In this document: positions 21,728 through 30,505 of the stretch, in pieces
How positions within the stretch are numbered: the first letter of the stretch is position 1
Layout: each line of letters opens with the position of its first letter
Assembly (NCBI RefSeq): GCF_018069755.1
Contig: NZ_JAGQDE010000009.1
Coordinates: 1 to 64,000 of the forward strand
Direction: 5' to 3'
Origin: Ideonella aquatica
GTDB taxonomy: Bacteria > Pseudomonadota > Gammaproteobacteria > Burkholderiales > Burkholderiaceae_C
Length of the DNA: 64,000 bases
The notes under the pieces: generated by a model
What the model was told of the DNA's origin: nothing
Seen by the model: the letters and a program-made list of their open reading frames with translations, nothing else
The model's database searches: none
Program-made: the position numbers and the translations under genes

Positions 21728-22830
21728 GCGGGCTCCTGGGCCGATGCGGGCGGTGTCAGGGGCAGTCTGACCACGGCCTCGGTGCCGCCGCCGGGCAGGG
21801 CCTGCAACTGCAGTGAGGCCTGGCTGCCGTAGAGCGTGGCCAGGCGGTCGCGCACCTGCACCAGGCCGAAGCCGCTGCCGCCGCTGGTGCCACCCTGGCC
21901 GAGGCCGACGCCGTTGTCGCACACGCGCAGCAGCAACTGCTCGCCGCTGCGCTCGGCCGACACCGTGAGCCGCGCCGGGCCGCGCAGCGGCTCCAGGCCA
22001 TGGCGGATCGCGTTCTCGACCAGCGGCTGCAGCAGCAGCGGTGGCAGCGGTACGTCGGTCAACTCGGCGGGCAACTGCTGCTCGGTGTGCAGCCGCTCGC
22101 CCATGCGGATGCGCATCAGGGCCAGGTAATCCTCGGCATGGCGGAACTCGTCACCCAGCGGATGCCAGTCGCGGCGGCTGGCGCCCAGGGTGGAGCGCAG
22201 CCAGGCGATCATGTGGTCCAGCATGGCCTGGGCGCGGGCGGGGTCGATGCCGATCAGCGCGCGCAGGTTGGCCAGCGTGTTGAACATCATGTGCGGCTCA
22301 AGCTGGCTTTGCAGCAGGCGCAGCTGGCTCTCGGCCGCATCGCGCCGCGCCTGGGCGGCCAGGCGCTCGGCGCCCTCGAGGCGGCCGCGCAGGTAGAAGA
22401 ACACCGTGCCGGCCAGGCCCGGGATCAGCGACAGCGCGAAGATCCGCAACCACAGGCCCCAGCGCTCCTGGCGCGGCCACAGGCCATCGAGGCCGGTGAT
22501 CGCGCTGGCCACGCCGCCGCCCACGACGTAGCCGATCGTCACGCCACCGACGATGCACGCCGCCATCCAGGGCCAGCCCGGAAAGCCGTCGGCGCTGCGC
22601 GGGTGGGCGTGTTCCGGGTGCTGTCGCTGCCAGCGCAGCACCAGGAACATCAGCACATGGATGGCCGCCGAGATGCCATTGCCGATCAGCAGCGAGTAGA
22701 TCAGCGCCACCACCGCCGGCATGCCCAGCAGCCACAGGATGCTGGCCACGCTCAGCGCGATCGCCTGGGCGGCGGGCAGGCTGCGCCACAGCGTGGCAGG
22801 CAGCGAGGGCGGGCAGGGTGACGCGGTCAT
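21724..22830 (-). CDS. LytS-type sensor histidine kinase
   Basis: 368 residues. The N-terminal half holds about five to six membrane segments (IALSVASILWLLGMPAVVALIYS, MAACIVGGVTIGYVVGGG, LRIFALSLIPGLAGTVFF in parts). The cytoplasmic part has the His_kinase motif QSQLEPHMMFNTLANL with the phosphorylated His, an N-box LVENAIRHGL and a G-box CDNGVGLG with GFGLVQVRDRL. No periplasmic sensor domain is evident, so the membrane bundle itself probably senses. I chose the ATG of MTASPCPPSL, 11 bases after the DUF2306 stop. Confidence 0.92.
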   Translation of the reverse strand: MTASPCPPSLPATLWRSLPAAQAIALSVASILWLLGMPAVVALIYSLLIGNGISAAIHVLMFLVLRWQRQHPEHAHPRSADGFPGWPWMAACIVGGVTIGYVVGGGVASAITGLDGLWPRQERWGLWLRIFALSLIPGLAGTVFFYLRGRLEGAERLAAQARRDAAESQLRLLQSQLEPHMMFNTLANLRALIGIDPARAQAMLDHMIAWLRSTLGASRRDWHPLGDEFRHAEDYLALMRIRMGERLHTEQQLPAELTDVPLPPLLLQPLVENAIRHGLEPLRGPARLTVSAERSGEQLLLRVCDNGVGLGQGGTSGGSGFGLVQVRDRLATLYGSQASLQLQALPGGGTEAVVRLPLTPPASAQEPA

Positions 22831-22841
22831 GCGGAGGTGGA

Positions 22842-23261
22842 TCAGGCCAGACCCAGCGCATGGTGCCACAGCAGGTCACCCAGGTAGCGCCCCGGCAGGA
22901 GTGTGAACAGCCCGGCCACCACGCAGCCGCCCAGGTAGGTGCGCCACATGGCCTGGCGGTGGGCTGAGATCTGCTTGCGGATGGCCAGCCACAGGCCGCC
23001 GCTGACGCCGGCGAGTGTCAGCAGCGTCAGCAGATGGATCGGCGTGAAGCCGGCGATGTTGGGCAGGCGGAAGTCGCGGATGAAGACGCTGGACAGCGCA
23101 GCGGCCAGCATGCACAGCACCCACACATAGCCCGCGCCGCGGTGCAGCGGGCTGCCCTTGCGCGAGCGCAGCGCCAGTGGCCCCAGCAGCAGCGCCGCGC
23201 TGGCGAACAGCAGGTGGACCTGGACGGCGGGGCTGAGGCTCAACGGTGAGGCGAGGTGCAT
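22842..23261 (-). CDS. DUF2306 small membrane protein
   Basis: 139 residues with four hydrophobic segments (VHLLFASAALLLGPLAL, GYVWVLCMLAAALSSVF, THLLTLLTLAGVSGGLWLAI-like, YLGGCVVAGLFTLLPGRYLG) and the RKGSPLHRGAGYVWV motif of the DUF2306 family. The conserved His pair might bind a metal or heme (inference). GGAGA precedes the ATG. It opens the DUF2306-kinase-regulator operon and may be an accessory part of the sensor. Confidence 0.8.
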   Translation of the reverse strand: MHLASPLSLSPAVQVHLLFASAALLLGPLALRSRKGSPLHRGAGYVWVLCMLAAALSSVFIRDFRLPNIAGFTPIHLLTLLTLAGVSGGLWLAIRKQISAHRQAMWRTYLGGCVVAGLFTLLPGRYLGDLLWHHALGLA

Positions 23262-23301
23262 GGCGATCTCCGGTGTGTTGCGATGTGGAGTGGCTGTGAT
23301 C

Positions 23302-23366
23302 GTGCCCACCGCCCCAGACCCGCGCCGCCGCGCTGCGACGAAGCGCCGCTGCACGGCGCGAAACGC
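23302..23366 (-). promoter_or_regulatory. Composite operator/promoter, LytTR-type, copy 1
   Basis: On the plus strand, GCTGCGACGAA (23332-23342), 12 bases, then GGCGCGAAACGC (23355-23366); sixteen bases on the gene side lies GTGCCCACCGCCCC (23302-23315). The two CGAA cores are 20 bases apart, about two helical turns, as expected for LytTR direct repeats. The same three blocks with the same two spacings precede the envelope operon at 27998-28062. The site ends 70 bases before the DUF2306 start codon, so it probably gives autoregulation of the two-component operon. Confidence 0.75.
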
Positions 23367-23470
23367 CTGCCGGCGGCGCCAAGCGTGCTCTCAAGGAAAC
23401 GTCGGGCCTTCCCAAGTGTCCTGGTCGCCCTTCGGGGGGTGGGCGGGGCGCAGCCCGGCCCTGGGGGCGC

Positions 23471-24724
23471 TCAGAAACTGCGGGTGGCGGCCAGCAGCGC
23501 GGTGCGGCGCGTGGGCAACGCGCCCAGCACCGATGCATCCGGGCCGCCCACCCAGCGCCAGGCGCCCTGCAGCCGCCAGCGGTCGCCCTGCCAGTGCAGG
23601 CTGGCGGTCAGTACGCGGCCACGGTCGGCGGGTTCGACCAGGGCGTCCAGGCTCAGCAGCCAGGGGTCGGGCTGCCAGCTCAGCCGGGCAAACAGGTGCT
23701 CGCGCCGCGGCCCGGCGCCACCCAGCGGACTGGCCTGCCAGGCCAGGTTGCCGGCCGCCGCTGCGCTGAGGGCCGGCACCCTGCCCAGGCTGGCCACGGC
23801 CAGGCCGCGTTGGCGCCAGGCGGTCCAGGCGTCGTCTGACGGTGCCGTGCCGTCGTGCCAGGCCTCCAGCAGCAGGCTCTGGCGCGCCTGGCCGGTCCAG
23901 CTCAGGCCCAGCAGCCATTGGCTGCTGCCTCCCTGCGGACCCACCTGCCAGGGATTGCTGCGCTGCAACCGGTCAGCGGCAGTGGGGTCGATCTGCCAGC
24001 CGTCGCTGCGCTGCAGCACGCGCCACGAGGCGTGCACTTCCAGCGATTCACTGGCCACCCAGGCGACGGCGGCGCCCAGGCTGGCGCCGGTGTGGCGGCC
24101 CCAGCGGGCAAAGGCGAAGGCGTCCAAGGCCCCCAGGCGCTGGTAGCCGCGCAGCGCCAGCGCGGCCTCGTCGGCGCCCAGGGCGTCGCGCTGGCTGCCG
24201 CCGGCGTGCTGCGGGTTCGCCCAGACCAGGCTCAGCGCCCGATCGGCGCCCCAGAAGCGCTCCAGCTGCAGCGCCGGCCGGCCTTCGGTGGCGGCGGCCA
24301 GCAGGGTGCGGCGCGCCTCCTGGCCGACCAGGTCATTGGGCCGGAAGCCATAGCCGACGTCCCAGGCCACACGCTGCTGGCCGGCGCTCCATTGCCAGTC
24401 GCCCCAGGTGCCGTTCAACACCAGTTCGTTGACGCGGCCCTCGGCATGGCTGCGGCCGCCGGCTGGGGCCACTGAGGCCAGCCAGACCTCGGCTGCCCAG
24501 CCGGGCGCCTCGGCGCGCGCCTCCAGCTCGGCCAGGGCCTGCGGCGGCGCGGTGGCCGCGGTGCCAGGGACCAGGCGGTTGGCCTCGGCCAGCGGGCCGC
24601 GCGGGTTGGCCTGGGTGTCCCAGCCGCTCAGGCGCCACTCGCCGCGCACGGCGGGCGCCTCATCGGCCCAGGCCGCAGGCAGGGCCAGGGCGAGCAGCAG
24701 CGGCAGGCAGTCAACGCGTGGCAT
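23471..24724 (-). CDS. Probable outer-membrane beta-barrel protein of the ABC/LolA-like operon
   Basis: 417 residues, no family recognised with certainty. A Sec signal peptide (LPLLLALALPAAWADEAP) leads a sequence of alternating, tryptophan-rich amphipathic strands (GEWRLSGWDT, WQWSAGQQRVAWDVGYGF, LHWQGDRWRLQGAWRWVGG) that ends in Phe, the usual last residue of outer-membrane barrels. It follows the LolA-like gene by 3 bases and closes the five-gene operon. It may be the outer-membrane receiver or channel for whatever the ABC and LolA-like proteins move (inference). A weak GC-rich inverted repeat (CGCCC...GGGCG, about 23427-23446) lies beyond the stop. Confidence 0.75.
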   Translation of the reverse strand: MPRVDCLPLLLALALPAAWADEAPAVRGEWRLSGWDTQANPRGPLAEANRLVPGTAATAPPQALAELEARAEAPGWAAEVWLASVAPAGGRSHAEGRVNELVLNGTWGDWQWSAGQQRVAWDVGYGFRPNDLVGQEARRTLLAAATEGRPALQLERFWGADRALSLVWANPQHAGGSQRDALGADEAALALRGYQRLGALDAFAFARWGRHTGASLGAAVAWVASESLEVHASWRVLQRSDGWQIDPTAADRLQRSNPWQVGPQGGSSQWLLGLSWTGQARQSLLLEAWHDGTAPSDDAWTAWRQRGLAVASLGRVPALSAAAAGNLAWQASPLGGAGPRREHLFARLSWQPDPWLLSLDALVEPADRGRVLTASLHWQGDRWRLQGAWRWVGGPDASVLGALPTRRTALLAATRSF

Positions 24725-24727
24725 GGC

Positions 24728-25510
24728 TCACTCCAGGCTGGGGTTGCGGGCCAGGAACATCGGATTCAGCCAGTTCTCGGGCACGGCCCTGGGCTGGCGC
24801 GACAGGTACTGCACGCGGGTCTGGGCGCGGCTGCCCAGCTCGTCCTGCAGCCGCATTTCGCTGACCAGGGTGCCGGCGTGGTCCAGCACGAAGCGGGCAC
24901 GCTTGGCGAGCTTGTCGGACTGGACATACAACTCGGCCCGCACCGGCTCATGGCGTGGCTTACCCAGCCACAGCTCGATGCGCTGGTAGCTCACGCCCTT
25001 GCGCCGCGCCTGCAGCGTCAGGTGCAGGCAGGGGCGGGCGGGGCCCTCGGCTTCGCATCGCTCCTCGCCGACCAGTCGGCCGTCGTAGTCCTCGGCCCAG
25101 GACAGCGTGGCGATGTCGCCGGTGGAGGCATCGCCCAGCAGCTTCTGCGAGGGCGTGATGCGCATCGCGCGCTGGCTGCCGGGCATCAGCAGCCAGAAGT
25201 CGTCGCCCAGCATCAACACCTTCTGGCCCGCCTCGGCGGGCGAGCGCATCAGCACCAGCGAGCGGTGCTGGTCCTGCACGAACACCGTGTAGCGGCGCTC
25301 CTTGTCGGCCGATCCGTCGGCCCGGGTGGTGGTGACCAGGGTCTCCACCTGCAGGCGCTCGGCGCCGGTGCGGAAGCGGTCGGCGGCTTGCAGCAGCGCG
25401 GGCACGTCGGGTTCGGCGGCGCGGGTGGCGCTGTGCCAGGCCAGGCCGGCGAGCAGGCCGATCTTCACCAGGGCGCCAGCGGCGATCCAGGCCAGGGTCT
25501 TGGCTTTCAT
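24728..25510 (-). CDS. LolA-like outer-membrane lipoprotein-sorting protein
   Basis: 260 residues. Signal peptide or anchor (LAWIAAGALVKIGLLAGLAW), then the half-barrel fold of LolA-like proteins in the PF17131 group: RYTVFVQDQHRSLVLMRSP, KVLMLGDDFWLLMPGS, MRITPSQKLLGDASTGDIA. Such proteins carry lipids or lipoproteins across the periplasm (family knowledge). I chose the ATG of MKAKTLAW because GGAGACCCCC precedes it; the longer frame overlaps the permease gene. Its place directly after an FtsX-like permease gene supports a shared pathway. Confidence 0.85.
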   Translation of the reverse strand: MKAKTLAWIAAGALVKIGLLAGLAWHSATRAAEPDVPALLQAADRFRTGAERLQVETLVTTTRADGSADKERRYTVFVQDQHRSLVLMRSPAEAGQKVLMLGDDFWLLMPGSQRAMRITPSQKLLGDASTGDIATLSWAEDYDGRLVGEERCEAEGPARPCLHLTLQARRKGVSYQRIELWLGKPRHEPVRAELYVQSDKLAKRARFVLDHAGTLVSEMRLQDELGSRAQTRVQYLSRQPRAVPENWLNPMFLARNPSLE

Positions 25511-25523
25511 GGGGGTCTCCAGG

Positions 25524-26732
25524 TCAGACATGGGCGAGGGCGTCCACCACGCTCAGGTGCACAGTGCGGCGAGCGACCAGGGCGGCGGCGATCACCGCCA
25601 GGGCCAGCACGGCGCCGATGGTCAGCGCGTAGAGCGCCGGGTCGGGCGAGACCAGCAGCGGGTAGCCCACCGAGCGGCCCGGCGGCGGCGGCATCTGCAC
25701 CGGAAACACCAGCAGCGCCAGGCTGACCAGCCCCGCGATCAGCGCACCCAGCGCCGTGCCCGCGCCGCCCAGCACCAGGCCTTCCAGCGCAAAGCTGCCG
25801 ATCAGCTGGCCGGGCAGCGTGCCCATGGCCCGCAGTGTGCCGATCTCGCGGGTGCGCTCGACGATGGCCATGGCCATCGCATTGGTCACCACGAAGACGA
25901 CGATCACGCCGATGATCAGCCCCAGCGCGCCGAAGATGCGGTTGTACAGGTCCTTGACGCTGCGGTAGAACGGCGCCTGGTCCACCCAGGTGCGTACCGC
26001 CAGGCCCGGCAGCGCGGCCTGCCAGCGGGCCTGGGCGGGCGCTGTGGCGTCCATCTGGTCCAGGAAGACACCCGCGCTGGAGATGCGCTGGCTGACCAGC
26101 AGGCGCTGGGCGGTGGCCACGTCGGTATAGACCAGGCGCTTGTCGATCTCGGGCACGCCGGTGGAGAACACGCCCTTGACCGTCACGTCCAGCGCGTTGA
26201 GTGCGCCTTCGGTGGTGCTGGCCAGCAGCGTCAGCGAGCTGCCTGGCGTGGCCTTCAGGCTGCGCGCCAGGCCTTCGCCCAGCATCACGGTGGCGCGGTC
26301 GCGGTCGCTCAGGACCTGGCCGGCGCTGACGGTGAGGAACGGGCCCTTGATCGCGAACTCGGCGTCGGGCGCGATGCCCACGGCCATCATCACCGTGGAC
26401 TTCTCGCCATTGCTGACCAGGCCACTGAACTCCACGCGCGGCAGCACCTGGCGCACCGACGGATCGTCCAGCAGTTGCTGCTGCAGGCGCGGCCAGTCGT
26501 CCAGGCCGTGTTGCAGCGGCACGTCCTCGTCGCGCTCGAACTGCGCCGGCTGGCCGATGATCAGGTGGCCAGTGGTGCGGGCCGAGCTCTCGGCCAATGC
26601 CTGGTAGGTGGACAGCGCGAAGCCGCCGGCCATCAGGATCGCGGCCGTGCCCATCGCCGCGATCGTCACGGTCACCGCCGAGCGGCGCCGGTTGCGCAGC
26701 GTGTTGCGCCAGGCGTAGCTGAGCCACTTCAT
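25524..26732 (-). CDS. FtsX/MacB-like ABC transporter permease
   Basis: 402 residues. One N-terminal membrane segment (RRRSAVTVTIAAMGTAAILMAGG), a large periplasmic domain, and three C-terminal segments ending the FtsX core (GLIIGVIVVFVVTNAMAMAIVERTREIGTLRAMG, in parts) are the LolC/E-MacB plan. These type VII ABC systems use the ATPase to drive periplasmic events such as lipoprotein release rather than transport through a channel (family knowledge). The stop lies 13 bases before the LolA-like start, and its start overlaps the ATPase stop by 4 bases. Confidence 0.9.
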   Translation of the reverse strand: MKWLSYAWRNTLRNRRRSAVTVTIAAMGTAAILMAGGFALSTYQALAESSARTTGHLIIGQPAQFERDEDVPLQHGLDDWPRLQQQLLDDPSVRQVLPRVEFSGLVSNGEKSTVMMAVGIAPDAEFAIKGPFLTVSAGQVLSDRDRATVMLGEGLARSLKATPGSSLTLLASTTEGALNALDVTVKGVFSTGVPEIDKRLVYTDVATAQRLLVSQRISSAGVFLDQMDATAPAQARWQAALPGLAVRTWVDQAPFYRSVKDLYNRIFGALGLIIGVIVVFVVTNAMAMAIVERTREIGTLRAMGTLPGQLIGSFALEGLVLGGAGTALGALIAGLVSLALLVFPVQMPPPPGRSVGYPLLVSPDPALYALTIGAVLALAVIAAALVARRTVHLSVVDALAHV

Positions 26733-27427
26733 TGGAAATCCTCCGGCGTGTGGGCGACGATGCGGCCGTCCTGCAGCGCGATCACGCGGTCGCAGCGGTG
26801 GACGACGCGGGCGTCGTGGGTGGCGATCAGGCAGGCGGCGCCCTCGGCGCGGCAGCGCTCGCGCATCAGCGCCAGCACCTGGTCGGCAGTGTGCGAGTCG
26901 AGGCTGGCGGTGGGCTCATCGGCGATCACCAGGCGCGGGCGCTTGACCAGCGCGCGGGCGATGGCCACGCGTTGGCGCTGGCCGCCCGACAGCGCGTCGG
27001 GTCGGTGCGCGGCGTGCTCGGCCAGGCCCACGCTGTCCAGCGCCTCGGCCACCCGCTGGCGGCGCTGGGCATCGGGCAGGCCGGCCAGGAACAGCGGGTA
27101 GTCGACGTTGTCGGCCACCGTCATCACCGGCACCAGGTTGAAGCCCTGGAAGATGAAGCCCAGCTGCTCGCGGCGCAGCAGCGTGGCGGCGCGCTCGTCG
27201 AGCCGGCTGACATCCTGGCCGCCCAGGCGGATCTCGCCCTGGTCGGCGCGGTCGATCAGGCCGGCCAGGTTCAGGATCGTGCTCTTGCCGCTGCCGGACG
27301 GGCCGGTCAGCGCCAGCATCTCGCCGGGCAGCACGTCCAGGTCCACGCCTTGCAGCGCCGGCACCACGTGGGTGCCCAGGCGGTAGGTCTTGCACAGGCC
27401 GCGCGCGCTCAGCACCGGGCTGCTCAT
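26729..27427 (-). CDS. LolD/MacB-type ABC transporter ATP-binding protein
   Basis: 232 residues. Walker A GPSGSGKST at residues 42-50, Q-loop FIFQGFNLVPVMTV, signature LSGGQRQRVAIARAL and Walker B LVIADEPTASLDS are intact. It should hydrolyse ATP on the inner face to power the neighbouring permease. ATGA overlaps at both ends tie it to the permease and to the upstream secreted-protein gene, which makes the operon order certain. Confidence 0.93.
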   Translation of the reverse strand: MSSPVLSARGLCKTYRLGTHVVPALQGVDLDVLPGEMLALTGPSGSGKSTILNLAGLIDRADQGEIRLGGQDVSRLDERAATLLRREQLGFIFQGFNLVPVMTVADNVDYPLFLAGLPDAQRRQRVAEALDSVGLAEHAAHRPDALSGGQRQRVAIARALVKRPRLVIADEPTASLDSHTADQVLALMRERCRAEGAACLIATHDARVVHRCDRVIALQDGRIVAHTPEDFQ

Positions 27428-27966
27428 CGCGAGACCCCGGCGCGTTGCTGCACCGACTGGCGGAATCCGGCGGGTGCGCTGGCGAACAGTGGGTCAGCCT
27501 GCACCTGGGCCAGCAGGGCGCGGCCGCGCTCCTGGCGGTTGAACATCGACGGCAGGGCCAGGAAGGTGCTGGCGGCGACGAAACGTGTCTCCAGCACCGC
27601 TGGCGCACCTGAAGGGCCGGCGGCGCTGCCCGCAGCGGCGGCCAGGCTCAGCGCCTTGTCCAGCAGCGCCAGGCCGTCCTCGGCGTGGCGCATCTTGCGC
27701 CAGGGCATCCAGGTGGTGGTGGCGCGCATGGACTCGCTGGCGCCGGCGTAGGCCATCAGCACCGGGTCGGTCGGGCTGGCGGCCGACAGGCGGGCGAACT
27801 GGGCTGCGGCGGCCTCGACCGCGGCGCTGTCGCCCTGCTGGGCACGGGCAAAGCTCTGCTGGGCGCTGGCAAAGCTGTCAGCGGCCTGGCTGGGTGTGGC
27901 CAGGGCGGCCGCGCTCAGCGCCAGGACGGCGAGCCACTGGCGGCGGGAGAGGGATGGGGTGCGCAT
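27424..27966 (-). CDS. Tat-exported TPR-like protein of the envelope operon
   Basis: 180 residues, no recognised family. The leader SLSRRQWLAVLALSAAALA followed by TPSQA is a twin-arginine signal (SRRQWL). The mature part is alpha-helical, alanine-rich and TPR-like (SFASAQQSFARAQQGDS, QFARLSAASPTDPVLMAYAGASES, EDGLALLDKALSLAAAAG). It is the first gene of the five-gene operon and may be the sensing or cargo-handling periplasmic part (inference). I chose the ATG of MRTPSLSRRQ. Confidence 0.75.
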   Translation of the reverse strand: MRTPSLSRRQWLAVLALSAAALATPSQAADSFASAQQSFARAQQGDSAAVEAAAAQFARLSAASPTDPVLMAYAGASESMRATTTWMPWRKMRHAEDGLALLDKALSLAAAAGSAAGPSGAPAVLETRFVAASTFLALPSMFNRQERGRALLAQVQADPLFASAPAGFRQSVQQRAGVSR

Positions 27967-27997
27967 GGGGTCCTCCGGGGTGTCGATGGGAGGCAGT

Positions 27998-28062
27998 GTT
28001 CCCATCGCCCCGGCGGGCGGCCATGCGGCTGCGACGAACGGTGGCCGGCCGGCGCGAAACGC
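27998..28062 (-). promoter_or_regulatory. Composite operator/promoter, LytTR-type, copy 2
   Basis: GCTGCGACGAA (28028-28038), 12 bases, then GGCGCGAAACGC (28051-28062), with GTTCCCATCGCCCC (27998-28011) sixteen bases on the gene side. Blocks and both spacings equal copy 1 at 23302-23366. It ends 61 bases before the Tat-leader gene start codon. The gene-proximal block on the minus strand ends in AACACT (CACGAT in copy 1) and may contain the -10. Confidence 0.75.
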
Positions 28063-28089
28063 GGCCAGCCCGGCGTCAGTGGTGCAGGT

Positions 28090-29646
28090 TCAGCGGCGCT
28101 TGGAGCCGCCCAGCAGGCTGCCCAGCACGCCGCGGACTATCTCGCGGCCCACGGCCGAGCCCACGGTGCGCACGGCGGACTTGGCCGCCATTTGCGCCAG
28201 GCCGTCGTGGCGGCCACCGCGCGGGCCGGTGGAGCCGAACAGCAGGTCACCCAGGCCGCCCAGCAGGCCGCCGCTGGCCTCCTGGGCCGCACCCTGGGCG
28301 GCGTCGGCCATGCCGCCCTTGGCGGCGCGGGTGGCCTCGGCGGCCATGGACTCGGCGTTGCCGGCGGTGGCGGCGGCGCGGCCCTTGAGCTTCTCATAGG
28401 CCGATTCGCGGTCGACCTGCTTCTCGTAGACGCCGGCCACCAGCGAGGTCTGGCGCAGCCGGGCGCGCTGCTCGGCGCTGATCGGGCCGATCTGGCTGCC
28501 CGGCGGCAGCACATAGACGCGCTCGGTCACGCTGGGACGGCCCTTGGCATCGAGGAAGCTGACCAGCGCCTCGCCCACACCCAGCTCGGTGATCGCGGTG
28601 GCGATGTCCAGGCCGGGGTTGGCGCGCATGGTCTCGGCGGCGCTCTTGACGGCCTTCTGGTCGCGTGGCGTGAAGGCGCGCAGCGCGTGCTGCACCCGGT
28701 TGCCCAGCTGGCCCAGCACGGTGTCGGGAATGTCCAGCGGGTTCTGGGTGACGAAATACACGCCCACCCCCTTGGAGCGCACCAGGCGCACCACCAGCTC
28801 GATGCGCTCGACCAGCGCCGCCGGCGCGTCCTTGAACAGCAGGTGGGCCTCGTCGAAGAAGAACACCAGCTTGGGTTTCTCGAGGTCGCCCACCTCGGGC
28901 AGGTTCTCGAACAGCTCGGACAGCATCCACAGCAGGAAGGTGGCGTACAGCCGCGGCGCGTTCATCAGCTTGTCGGCCGACAGGATGTTGACCACGCCCA
29001 GGCCATCGACGGTCTGCATGAAGTCGGCGATGTCCAGCATCGGCTCGCCGAAGAATTGGTCGCCACCTTGCTCCTCGACCTGCAGCAGGCCGCGCTGGAT
29101 GGCGCCGATGCTGGCCGGGCTGACATTGCCGTACTCGGTCTGGAACTGGCTGGCGTTGTCGCCCACGTACTGCAGCATCGCGCGCAGGTCTTTCAGGTCG
29201 AGCAGCGCCAGACCGTTGTCGTCGGCGATCTTGAAGACCAGGTTCAGCACGCCCGACTGGGTCTCGTTGAGCGCCAGCATGCGGCCCAGCAGCAGCGGGC
29301 CGAGGTCGGACACGGTGGCGCGCACCGGGTGGCCCAGCTCGCCAAAGACGTCCCACAGCGTGGCCGGGCAGGCCAGCGGGGTGGGGGCGTCCAGGCCACG
29401 CTCCTTGAGCACGGCGGCCAGCTTGTCGGACACGCTGCCGGCGTGGGTGATGCCGGTCAGGTCGCCCTTGACGTCGGCCATGAAGACCGGCACGCCGATC
29501 TTCGAGAAGTTCTCGGCCAGGTTCTGCAGCGTGATCGTCTTGCCGGTGCCGGTGGCGCCGGTGATCAGGCCGTGGCGGTTGGCCAGGGCCGGGAGCAGGA
29601 CGCACTCGACGGTGCCGTGCTTCGCGACCAGGATGGGATCGGCCAT
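28090..29646 (-). CDS. HerA-like ATPase, DUF853 family (YjgR-like)
   Basis: 518 residues. P-loop GATGTGKT at residues 30-37, Walker [12 protein letters not shown], then [23 protein letters not shown]-like sensor segments match the DUF853/HerA-FtsK group of ring ATPases. The C-terminal 110 residues are Ala/Gly-rich ([18 protein letters not shown], then [13 protein letters not shown]) and end in Arg-rich LLGGSKRR. These ATPases are linked to DNA translocation, but the role of this group in bacteria is not established. Single gene, with its own promoter region shared with yebC. Confidence 0.85.
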   Translation of the reverse strand: MADPILVAKHGTVECVLLPALANRHGLITGATGTGKTITLQNLAENFSKIGVPVFMADVKGDLTGITHAGSVSDKLAAVLKERGLDAPTPLACPATLWDVFGELGHPVRATVSDLGPLLLGRMLALNETQSGVLNLVFKIADDNGLALLDLKDLRAMLQYVGDNASQFQTEYGNVSPASIGAIQRGLLQVEEQGGDQFFGEPMLDIADFMQTVDGLGVVNILSADKLMNAPRLYATFLLWMLSELFENLPEVGDLEKPKLVFFFDEAHLLFKDAPAALVERIELVVRLVRSKGVGVYFVTQNPLDIPDTVLGQLGNRVQHALRAFTPRDQKAVKSAAETMRANPGLDIATAITELGVGEALVSFLDAKGRPSVTERVYVLPPGSQIGPISAEQRARLRQTSLVAGVYEKQVDRESAYEKLKGRAAATAGNAESMAAEATRAAKGGMADAAQGAAQEASGGLLGGLGDLLFGSTGPRGGRHDGLAQMAAKSAVRTVGSAVGREIVRGVLGSLLGGSKRR

Positions 29647-29698
29647 GCGCGCTCTCCTCTGAAGACAGTGCCCGGACGGGCGTGTGCCGCGCCCCCGG

Positions 29699-29704
29699 TA
29701 AAAT
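29699..29704 (+). promoter_or_regulatory. -10-like hexamer of yebC
   Basis: GGTAAAAT, the same element that precedes argG, lies 73 bases before the yebC start. No convincing -35 hexamer is seen. It is the only clear promoter signal in the 130-base space between the divergent ATPase gene and yebC. Confidence 0.4.
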
Positions 29705-29777
29705 CACGAGTCTATCCAGAAAACACTGACGCCCCGGTGGCCCTCTCGGCCGCTCCAGAGGGCAGGAGAAAAAAGCC

Positions 29778-30500
29778 ATGGCTGGTCATTCCAAATGGGC
29801 CAATATCCAACACCGCAAGGGCCGCCAGGACGAAAAGCGGGGCAAGGCCTGGACCCGGGTCATCCGTGAAATCATGGTGGCTGCCCGCACCGGCGGCGGC
29901 GATCCGTCGGCCAACCCGCGGCTGCGGCTGGCGATCGACAAGGCCAAGGCGGTGAACCTGCCGGCCGACACCGTCAAGCGCAACATCGACAAGGCCACCG
30001 GCAACCTCGAGGGCGTCAGCTACGAGGAAATCCGCTACGAGGGCTACGGCATCGGCGGCGCGGCGATCATCATCGATTGCATGACCGACAACCGCGTGCG
30101 CACCGTGGCCGAGGTCCGTCACGCTTTCAGCAAGTACGGCGGCAACATGGGCACCGAGGGCTCGGTGGCCTTTCAGTTCAAGCACTGCGGCCAGTTGGTG
30201 TTTGCGCCCGGCACCTCCGAAGACAAGGTCATGGAAGTGGCGCTGGAGGCGGGCGCCGAGGACGTCATCACCGACGACGATGGCGCCATCGAGGTGTTGA
30301 CCGCCCCGGCCGATTTCGAGGCCGTGCGCGACGCCCTGTCCGCTGCCGGCCTGAACGCCGAGATCGCCGAGGTGACGATGCGCGCCGAGAACACGATTGC
30401 CCTGTCCGGCGATGACGCCGAGAAGATGCAAAAGCTGCTCGACGTCATTGAAGACCTGGACGACGTGCAGGACGTCTTCCACAACGCTGAACTGGGCTGA
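29778..30500 (+). CDS. YebC/PmpR-family protein
   Basis: 240 residues. The family N-terminus [21 protein letters not shown] is followed (after a short stretch) by [18 protein letters not shown] and [21 protein letters not shown]. YebC proteins were described as DNA-binding regulators and more recently as ribosome-associated factors that help at polyproline stalls (family knowledge). A strong Shine-Dalgarno AGGAG precedes the ATG. It begins the run of housekeeping genes and lies 5 bases before purD. Confidence 0.93.
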   Translation: MAGHSKWANIQHRKGRQDEKRGKAWTRVIREIMVAARTGGGDPSANPRLRLAIDKAKAVNLPADTVKRNIDKATGNLEGVSYEEIRYEGYGIGGAAIIIDCMTDNRVRTVAEVRHAFSKYGGNMGTEGSVAFQFKHCGQLVFAPGTSEDKVMEVALEAGAEDVITDDDGAIEVLTAPADFEAVRDALSAAGLNAEIAEVTMRAENTIALSGDDAEKMQKLLDVIEDLDDVQDVFHNAELG

Positions 30501-30505
30501 TCGCG

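Noticed and set aside
23400-23470. GC-rich inverted repeat after the barrel gene as a strong terminator
   Set aside because: Only a 5-bp stem with a long loop and no U-tract, so it is not listed as a terminator.
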